DNA of 64,000 bases from CAIWHR01 sp963726775 (lineage in GTDB: Bacteria; Pseudomonadota; Gammaproteobacteria; Burkholderiales; Casimicrobiaceae): NCBI GenBank assembly GCA_963726775.1, contig CAVSDL010000001.1:682001-746000 (forward strand), given 5' to 3'. The position numbers and the translations under genes were made by a program. Under the pieces are notes generated by a model. It saw only the letters and a list, made by a program, of their open reading frames with translations, ran no database searches and was not told where the DNA came from. Below, in pieces: positions 57,808-64,000 of this stretch. The number at the start of each line of letters is the position of its first letter. Positions within the stretch are counted from its first letter, which is position 1.

Positions 57808-58821
57808 CTAGCGACCTTCGGCGAGCCACGCAGCCGCGTCCAGCGCGAAGTAGGTCAGAATTGCGTCGGCCCCTGCGCGCTTGAACGCCGTAAGCGCCTC
57901 CATGACGCACGCGCGTTCATCGAGCCAGCCATTGCCCGCCGCAGCCTTCAGCATCGCGTACTCGCCCGACACCTGATAGACCGCGGTGGGCACGCCGAAC
58001 GTATCCTTCACGCGACGGACGATGTCGAGATACGGCAGCCCGGGTTTCACCATCACCATGTCCGCTCCTTCTTCGAGGTCGAGGTGCACTTCCCACAGTG
58101 CTTCGTCGGTGTTGGCCGGATCCATCTGGTACGTGTACTTGTCGCCGCCACCGAGGTTTCCACCGGAGCCTACCGCGTCGCGAAACGGTCCGTAGAACGA
58201 CGAAGCGTACTTGGCCGAATAGGCCAGAATGCGCGTGCGCTGAAACGCGCTGCCGTCGAGGGCTGTACGGATGGCGCCGATGCGCCCGTCCATCATGTCC
58301 GACGGCGCGACGATGTCCACACCCGCTTCGGCATGGCAGAGCGCCTGCCGGACCAGCGCGGTGACCGTCTCGTCGTTCATCACGTAGCCTGTCCCGTCGA
58401 TCAGGCCATCCTGGCCGTGGCTTGTGTACGGGTCGAGCGCCACGTCGGTCACGATACCCAGCTCGGGGAAGCGCGCCTTCAGCGCGCGTACGACCCTCGG
58501 CACCAGCCCTTCGGAATGCCACGCTTCGGTCGCTTCGTGCGATTTCCGTTCCGTCGGAATCACCGGGAACAGCGCCAGCGCCGGCACCCCCAATTCCATG
58601 CACCGCTCCGCATCGCGGAAGAGAAGGTCGAGGCTCTTGCGCGAAATGCCGGGCAGCGACGGCACCGGTTCCTCGCGCTTCGTACCGTCGAGCACGAAAA
58701 CCGGATAAATGAGGTCGTCGGACGCAAGCCGATGCTCCCGCATCAGGCGGCGCGAAAAATCATCGCGCCGCATCCGCCGCATTCGCTTGCCGGGAAACCG
58801 TCCCGAGAAATCGAAACTCAT
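57808..58821 (-). CDS. hemB: Delta-aminolevulinic acid dehydratase
   Basis: Porphobilinogen synthase, 337 aa. Schiff-base lysines lie in AYSAKYASSFYG and MVMVKPGLPYLD. The metal loop reads DVALDPYTSHGQDG: Ala/Asp replace the zinc cysteines, so it is the Mg-dependent type seen in Pseudomonas. The ATG at 58821 precedes the RMRRMRRDDFSRRLMREH arm. The frame continues upstream without homology. Confidence 0.95.
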   Translation of the reverse strand: MSFDFSGRFPGKRMRRMRRDDFSRRLMREHRLASDDLIYPVFVLDGTKREEPVPSLPGISRKSLDLLFRDAERCMELGVPALALFPVIPTERKSHEATEAWHSEGLVPRVVRALKARFPELGIVTDVALDPYTSHGQDGLIDGTGYVMNDETVTALVRQALCHAEAGVDIVAPSDMMDGRIGAIRTALDGSAFQRTRILAYSAKYASSFYGPFRDAVGSGGNLGGGDKYTYQMDPANTDEALWEVHLDLEEGADMVMVKPGLPYLDIVRRVKDTFGVPTAVYQVSGEYAMLKAAAGNGWLDERACVMEALTAFKRAGADAILTYFALDAAAWLAEGR

Positions 58822-58933
58822 GGTGGCCGCCTGCGTGTCGTCGTTGTAGTTCGGGATAAGCCGCGCATCGTATCCGGTCGGGCACCATCGCGGCAAATGC
58901 ACTGCGCCCGACGCGTCGTGGGCCCCGTTGCCG

Positions 58934-59590
58934 TCAGTCCGGGCAGCCAAGCCATCTCTGCTGGCGCGCAACCTTCTGCAGTGCCCGAAAGCCACGCGCG
59001 CCCTGCCTTGCCGCCATGGCGCGCAGTTGCAACAGGAGCTCGGCGGTCGCGAGCGCGTCGGAGGCAGCGTTGTGCCTGACCGTGCATTCGATACCGAACG
59101 CCGCAAGCCAATCGTCAAGGCCCCGTCGCTGATCGCGATACGGACCCGGCAACAGCGCAGCGGCGAGCGGCGCCAGGTCGAGCCACGGCGCATTGTCGGC
59201 GGACATGTGTGCGTTCGCATAGGCGCGCTTCAGCACCGCACGGTCGAAATCGGCGTGGAATCCCACCCTTGGCGCGCCGGTCGCCCATTTGCTGAATGCC
59301 GCGAGCGCCGCCGGCATTGCCATTCCCACCGCCTGGGCACCGTATCCGATGCCGTGGATCGCGATGTTGGCGGCGTCGCCGTAGTATTCGCCCTTGAGGA
59401 CAATTTCGAAGCTGTCGTCGAGCACGATACCTTCGCCGTCGACCGCGATTGCGCCTATCGCGAGCAGCCGGTCGTGCTCGGGATCAAAGCCCGAAGTCTC
59501 GGTGTCGACGACGACCCAGCGATCGGCCCGCACGCGCTTGTCGAGCCAGCGGTCTGTCCATTGCCGCACGGTTTCGAGTGCGCGGCTCAT
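58934..59590 (-). CDS. DnaQ-like 3'-5' exonuclease
   Basis: 218-aa DEDDh exonuclease: VVVDTETSGFDPEHDRLLAIGAI (ExoI), VGFHADFDRAVL (ExoII) and HNAASDALATAELLL (ExoIII with His). It resembles the DNA polymerase III epsilon family, but the gene pairs with a DUF294/CBS gene, overlapping by 4 bp, rather than with rnhA. Such pairs are often found beside acetate permease genes and may act in nucleotide signalling; that is inference. Confidence 0.88.
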   Translation of the reverse strand: MSRALETVRQWTDRWLDKRVRADRWVVVDTETSGFDPEHDRLLAIGAIAVDGEGIVLDDSFEIVLKGEYYGDAANIAIHGIGYGAQAVGMAMPAALAAFSKWATGAPRVGFHADFDRAVLKRAYANAHMSADNAPWLDLAPLAAALLPGPYRDQRRGLDDWLAAFGIECTVRHNAASDALATAELLLQLRAMAARQGARGFRALQKVARQQRWLGCPD

Positions 59591-61518
59591 CCGGGGTAAT
59601 CGAGCGCAAGGCGTTGCTGGACCTTGCGGACCTGCCGCAATGCCTCCTTCAGGATGCGTCGGTCCAGGTCCGAAAGAAGCGCGAGCGGCACGACGTTGGG
59701 ATTCGATTCATCACCTGTTCGGGCGCCGGCCTCCGCACGGCGATGCTGCTCCCGCAGACGCAGAAGCTGCACATACTCGAACGCGTCGCACCAGTCGCGG
59801 ACTTCCGGCTGGGACACGCCGCGCTTCACGCCCGCCTGCACGAGCCGCTCGACCGTGTTGGTCGTGCTGACGCCCGTCGCCAGCGCGAAAATGCGCGCCG
59901 CATCGACAAACGGCATGCTGCCGCTCATCTTGAGATCGATTCCCTCGACGCCCGCACCGTCCGCCGCCGCCCGCAATTCGCCCCGCCAGTTGACCGGCGG
60001 ACGGTTCCTTTGGGCGTTGTCGGACATCTGCTTCAGAAACCTGGAATTCGCGCGGGCGCGCGGCGCGATCTCGGAGCGCAGCGCGTCCGCGAGCCGCGCG
60101 TCGCCCCACAGCGGACGAAAATCGAAAAAGATGCTGGCGTCAAGGAGGCTTTCCGGGTCGCCGCGGTCGATCCAGCCTGCGAACGCCGCCTTCCATTCGG
60201 GGAGGCTCGCGCACCAACGCGGGTTCATCGCCATGACGCCACCCCGGCACAGCGGGTAGCCGCAGCGATCCATCGCGTCGTTGACCGCGCGGGCAAACGG
60301 CAACAGACGAGCGCGGACAGCATCCGGCGGGGCCCCGCCTTCGGCCGCCGCGAAAATGAGGCCGTTGTCCTGATCGGTCGCAATCGTCTGTTCGCCACGG
60401 CCTTCGGATCCCATCCCCAGCCAGCACAGCGTCAGCCCGGACAATTCGAACTCCGGTGCCGTGAGCTCGAGGATGCGCACCGCCAGCTGATCGTTCAGGC
60501 TGGAGATCATCCGCGTGAGCTGACCCGCAGCGACGCCCTGGGCGACGAGCGCATGCGAGAGCGCCCTGATGTCCGTGGCGCACTGGATGAGTCCCGGAAT
60601 GTCGGGTGCCCGGCGAAGCGCAGACGCAAGTTCGCGCGCCGACAACCGCTGCAGGCTGAACAGGTCGCGCTCGGACACGACGCCGGCGAGGCGGCCGTTG
60701 TGGTCGAGCACGACGATGTGGCGTATGCCCTGGCGGGCCATCACGAGCGCCGCATCGCCGGCGGTCGCGTCGGCGAAGAGCGTGACCACCGGCGCGCTCA
60801 TCACCTCGCGCATGGCCACGTCGAGGTTCCGTTGCGGCAATATGACGCGGCCGATCACGTCCCGCCGGGTGAAGATGCCGATCGGCCTGGAACCGACGTC
60901 GACGATCACCATCGAACCGATCCGCTGGTCTTCCATCGTCGACAGCGTTTGACCGAGCGGTGCATCGAGCCCGCACGCCACGGGTGCTCGACGGAGAAGG
61001 CTGCTGAGCTGCGTCGAGAGCCCGCGCTGTTCTGTGGCCGCCGCCGCATATTCCGCCTGCAGGCGCGTGCGCGACAGATCCAGCAGGTGCGCAAGCCGGC
61101 GCGTGCAAAAATCCTGGAAGACGGCCGACGTGCCGATAAGCGCATCGAAGACAGGCGCCGGAAACGCCAGACAGAACGTATCCTGCATCGCGCGGTAGAC
61201 GCTCGTGACGCTGCGGCGCGCGAGCAGCGCGCCCAGCGGAAACATCTCGCCCGCGGAAAGCTCCCACAGCGCGGCTGCATCGCCGCTTCCTCCGGGTCGC
61301 TCGCCGCGGACGGTGCCCTGGCGCACGACGTAGCAGTGCGCCTGGCTGTCGGGGCCTGGAGAGAGGATCGTTTCGCCGGACGCGAAATACCGGAGCCGGG
61401 ACGCGCGAACGATGCGTTCGAGATCGCTCTCGCTCATGGCGGCGAACGGCGCGTGGGGTCGCAACGCCTGCTTGAGTCCGGCGAGCACCGAGGGCGCCGG
61501 GGTCGGGTCCTGCGGCAT
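59587..61518 (-). CDS. Cyclic-nucleotide-binding / CBS / DUF294 nucleotidyltransferase-like sensor
   Basis: 643-aa cytoplasmic protein in the order: cNMP-binding-like domain (about 20-130), CBS pair (about 160-280, with GSMVIVDVGSRPIGIFTRRDV and HIVVLDHNGRLAGVVSERDL), DUF294 nucleotidyltransferase-like (LGMGSEGRGEQTIATDQDNG near 370), and a C-terminal helical domain. It resembles GlnD-like signal transducers without HD or ACT domains. AGGGAG lies 7 nt before the ATG. Overlaps the exonuclease gene; ligand unknown. Confidence 0.88.
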   Translation of the reverse strand: MPQDPTPAPSVLAGLKQALRPHAPFAAMSESDLERIVRASRLRYFASGETILSPGPDSQAHCYVVRQGTVRGERPGGSGDAAALWELSAGEMFPLGALLARRSVTSVYRAMQDTFCLAFPAPVFDALIGTSAVFQDFCTRRLAHLLDLSRTRLQAEYAAAATEQRGLSTQLSSLLRRAPVACGLDAPLGQTLSTMEDQRIGSMVIVDVGSRPIGIFTRRDVIGRVILPQRNLDVAMREVMSAPVVTLFADATAGDAALVMARQGIRHIVVLDHNGRLAGVVSERDLFSLQRLSARELASALRRAPDIPGLIQCATDIRALSHALVAQGVAAGQLTRMISSLNDQLAVRILELTAPEFELSGLTLCWLGMGSEGRGEQTIATDQDNGLIFAAAEGGAPPDAVRARLLPFARAVNDAMDRCGYPLCRGGVMAMNPRWCASLPEWKAAFAGWIDRGDPESLLDASIFFDFRPLWGDARLADALRSEIAPRARANSRFLKQMSDNAQRNRPPVNWRGELRAAADGAGVEGIDLKMSGSMPFVDAARIFALATGVSTTNTVERLVQAGVKRGVSQPEVRDWCDAFEYVQLLRLREQHRRAEAGARTGDESNPNVVPLALLSDLDRRILKEALRQVRKVQQRLALDYPG

Positions 61519-61651
61519 CGTGAATCTCCCTAGGGCTGCCGTGGATTCTTTCGTGACGAATACGAGCGGAACTCTGGTCCGGCCCGCCGGTCTATTTGAT
61601 CAGACGGCAACGTCTCCCGCTTTCCTCCCTGAGCGGGTGCCCTCGCAGCGA

Positions 61652-62365
61652 TCAATCCTGCGACGGGCGTTTCGGGCCCCGCGCCACTCCCCTTGATCGC
61701 GGGGCCTTTTCTTTGCGCGGGCGCGTGGCGTGCTGACGCTTTTCCCCGATGCCCGGCACGAGACCGAGCCAGCCGCCGAGCGTTGCCTCGGCAGCTTCGA
61801 TTCCGATTCGCCGCGTTGCCGAAAACGCCACGACGCTGACCTGTGCGGCATGCACCGGGAACGCGTCGGCGATCGCGCGCACGATTGCAAGTTCCGCCTT
61901 CCGCCGCCCCGATGCGGCCAGCTTGTCCATCTTGGTCGCAAGGAGCAGTACCGGACGGCTGCTCGGCAGGAAACCTGCAAGGAGCTCGCGATCCTGCTCG
62001 GCCATTCCGTGTCGCGCGTCGACGATCAGCACGAGCCCGATCAGCGCCTGACGCGTAGCCACGTAGCGACCGAGAAAATCCTGCCAATGGCGCTTCAACG
62101 CAAGCGGCACCGCCGCATAGCCGTATCCGGGCAGATCGGCGAGCAGCGCTCCGGAGCGCAGCTGGAAGAAATTGATTTGCTGGGTGCGGCCGGGCGTCTT
62201 GCTGGTGAACGCAAGCCGCGTTCGATTGGCCAGAACGTTGATCGCGCTCGACTTGCCCGCGTTCGAGCGTCCGGCAAAGGCAATTTCCGGTGGACCGGAC
62301 GACGGCAACTGCTCGTCGTTCGCGACCGTGAACGCGAACTCGGCCTGCTGCAGCGGATGTTTCAC
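61652..62365 (-). CDS. engB: Ribosome-biogenesis GTP-binding protein EngB/YsxC
   Basis: Essential GTPase for 50S assembly, 237 aa. G1 GRSNAGKSS, G2 TPGRTQ, G3 DLPGYGYA, G4 TKMDK and G5 SATRR are all visible. The C-terminal 35 residues are basic and longer than usual. A GC hairpin at 61675-61706 lies within this coding tail. Divergent from the cytochrome gene. Confidence 0.95.
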   Translation of the reverse strand: MKHPLQQAEFAFTVANDEQLPSSGPPEIAFAGRSNAGKSSAINVLANRTRLAFTSKTPGRTQQINFFQLRSGALLADLPGYGYAAVPLALKRHWQDFLGRYVATRQALIGLVLIVDARHGMAEQDRELLAGFLPSSRPVLLLATKMDKLAASGRRKAELAIVRAIADAFPVHAAQVSVVAFSATRRIGIEAAEATLGGWLGLVPGIGEKRQHATRPRKEKAPRSRGVARGPKRPSQD

Positions 62366-62522
62366 CGTGCAGCGTCCCGCCGGGCGTCCACGCGTGCGGC
62401 AGCTTTGGCCGGGCGCGCCGATTCCGTTACAATGCGAGGGTTTTGCACGATTGAACCCGGGCTGCGCAGGGAATCCGGAATCGCTGCCGGAACGAACTCC
62501 GCCGCCGTCGAGGAGCTACCCG

Positions 62523-63166
62523 ATGAAACGCACGTTGTTGCTGGCCGCCGTCATTGGCCTGTGGCCCGCGGCCGCCGCGGTGGCACAGGGCCAATCCGGC
62601 AAACCCGATCTGGCAAGAGCTCAAGCGATCGTTAATCAGATCTGCGTTGCCTGCCACGGTGCCGACGGCAACAGCCCGAGCCCAGTGAACCCGAGCATCG
62701 CAGGGCAGCCCGCCGAGTATATCACTCTGCAACTGGCGCACTTCAAATCGGGCATTCGGGCCAACCCGGTCATGCAGGGCATGGCGGCAGCGCTGTCCCC
62801 GGAAGACATGACGGTGCTCGGCGCGTATTTCTCGCAGCAGAAACCCAAGGGGATGGCGGCAAAGGACGGCGCGCTGGTCCGGGCGGGCCAAAAGCTCTAT
62901 CGCGGCGGCGACGCCACCGCCGGCGTGCCGGCCTGCGCGGCGTGCCACTCGCCCAACGGTGCGGGCGTACCAAAAAATTATCCGCGCCTCGCGGGCCAGT
63001 ATCCCGATTACGCGTACGCGCAGCTCAGGGCCTTCAAGGCCGGCGAGCGCGGCGCGGACAAGGACGGCAAGGACGTCAACGGCAGGATCATGGTCGACGA
63101 TCGCCTCGAAAGTTGACCGATCTGCAGATGAAGGCCGCGGCCGAGTACACGTCGGGACTGCGCTGA
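62523..63166 (+). CDS. Cytochrome c4-like diheme protein (frameshifted near the end)
   Basis: Periplasmic electron carrier with signal peptide (LLLAAVIGLWPAAAAVAQG) and two heme sites, CVACH and CAACH, with axial Met candidates in GMAAALS and GRIMVDD. Read straight, it stops at 63116 after DDRLES. Adding one A to the AAA at 63109-63111 restores RLEKLTDLQMKAAAEYTSGLR, the normal c4 C-terminus, ending at 63166. The full product would be about 214 aa. Confidence 0.88.
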
Positions 63167-63245
63167 GCGCAGGACGTGAGTGGGGCGCGAGCGGCACGGG
63201 AAACGCCGTCCGCCCGTTTCGATCGACGCCTGCTGCGGTTCGCCG

Positions 63246-64000
63246 ATGACGGTCGCCACGATCGCCGCACTGAACGTCTTTCCGGTCAAGAGCTGCCGCG
63301 GTATCGCGCTGACACACGCACGCGTCTCGGTGCGCGGGCTCGTTGCCGGCGCCGATCGCTACGGAGCGGGCGATCGCGAGTGGATGATCGTCGACCGCGA
63401 CGGCCGTTTCGTAACGCAGCGCGAATGTCCGCGGCTGGCATTGATCGATTCGAGCGTCGCCGATGGCGCGCTAACGCTCGCCGCCCCCGGATGCGCGCCG
63501 CTGATGTTGCCGCTCGCTCCGGCCACAGGCCTCGCACGCGAAGTCGTCGTCTGGCGCAGCCGCGTGCCGGCGCACGACGCCGGCGACACCGCCGCGGAAT
63601 GGTTCTCGACATCGCTCGGTGTCGACGTGCGCCTCGTCCGTTTCGACCCCTCGCACGTGCGCCTATGCAATCCGGATTACGCTGGCGCTTCGGGTGCGCA
63701 CACCGCATTCGCCGATGGCTATCCGCTGCTCGTGATCGGCGAAGCCTCGCTAGCCGACCTCAACCTGCGGCTCGCCACGCGCGGCGCCTCCGAACTTCCG
63801 ATGAACCGGTTCCGGCCGAACGTGGTGCTTGCGGGGCTCGACGCGTACGACGAGGACCATCTGGACACCGTCGAGGTGGACGGCGTCGTCTTGAAACTCG
63901 TCAAGCCTTGCTCTCGCTGCCAGATTACGACGACGAACCAGGCCACCGGCGCGCCGGGCGCGGAGCCACTGCCGACGTTAGGCACGTATCGCCACGACCC
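63246..64000 (+). CDS. MOSC-domain protein, 5' part
   Basis: Runs off the window after 251 codons. An N-terminal MOSC_N beta-barrel (AALNVFPVKSCRGIAL, WMIVDRDGRFVTQRECPRLALI) is followed by a MOSC domain with PMNRFRPNVVLAG and the Cys motif KPCSRCQITTTNQATG. The family binds molybdenum cofactor or sulfur (mARC/YcbX-like); bacterial YcbX reduces N-hydroxylated bases. The ATG at 63246 follows a 79-bp gap. Confidence 0.9.
   Translation, partial: MTVATIAALNVFPVKSCRGIALTHARVSVRGLVAGADRYGAGDREWMIVDRDGRFVTQRECPRLALIDSSVADGALTLAAPGCAPLMLPLAPATGLAREVVVWRSRVPAHDAGDTAAEWFSTSLGVDVRLVRFDPSHVRLCNPDYAGASGAHTAFADGYPLLVIGEASLADLNLRLATRGASELPMNRFRPNVVLAGLDAYDEDHLDTVEVDGVVLKLVKPCSRCQITTTNQATGAPGAEPLPTLGTYRHD

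Noticed and set aside
59449..61533. Long plus-strand open frame
   Set aside because: Antisense shadow of the DUF294/CBS gene; Arg-rich, no motifs.
61675..61706. GC hairpin followed by TTTT
   Set aside because: It lies inside the coding tail of engB and points the wrong way for a terminator of that gene; any role for the neighbouring gap is unclear.

Overview
The window is GC-rich bacterial chromosome from a betaproteobacterium, most likely order Burkholderiales. The gene content and order support this: a trimeric porin, coq7, the runs pilMNOPQ-aroK-aroB, hemE-priA and argS-SPOR-dsbA-SDR, class I phaC, a Kdo hydroxylase, a cytochrome c4-like protein, and an intergenic GC-rich repeat familiar from Burkholderiales. 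It is almost all core metabolism and cell-envelope genes. I saw no rRNA, tRNA, CRISPR array, prophage or intact insertion sequence.

Layout. 1-9000: end of a porin gene, coq7, and convergent cca with an NDUFA9-like reductase and a lytic transglycosylase, then purE-purK and an alpha-methylacyl-CoA racemase-like gene. 9000-23100: one long minus-strand block for leucine/isovalerate catabolism. It starts with the MerR regulator LiuR and holds isovaleryl-CoA dehydrogenase, methylcrotonyl-CoA carboxylase (both subunits), methylglutaconyl-CoA hydratase and HMG-CoA lyase, plus a thiolase, a second acyl-CoA dehydrogenase and several accessory genes. A 16-bp perfect palindrome sits on a good promoter just downstream of liuR and is a likely LiuR operator. 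23200-26700: metallo-hydrolase, PHA synthase and a glycine-zipper protein; the thiolase and HMG-CoA lyase products (acetyl-CoA, acetoacetate) could feed PHA synthesis. 26700-33300: a FecR/DUF6600-type exported protein, a GDSL autotransporter esterase, SDR, DsbA and a SPOR protein. 33300-46300: argS (with a possible arginine-containing leader), priA, an oriC-like intergenic region with DnaA boxes, hemE, a Kdo hydroxylase and gltBD. 46300-57700: a lipoprotein, aroB-aroK, pilQPONM, divergent PBP1A and a nucleotidyltransferase-like gene ending in a REPIN-like repeat. 57800-64000: hemB, an exonuclease with a DUF294/CBS sensor, engB, a cytochrome c4-like gene and the start of a MOSC protein.

Three genes (porin, mccA, cytochrome c4) each appear to have lost one base near the 3' end. 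All three keep a recognisable C-terminus in another frame. The pattern suggests assembly errors more than decay, but this must be checked on reads. The observations most worth following up are the argS leader, the DnaA-box region beside priA, the LiuR operator with a frame-disrupted small gene behind it, the non-ATG start of the SDR, and the two repeat elements.
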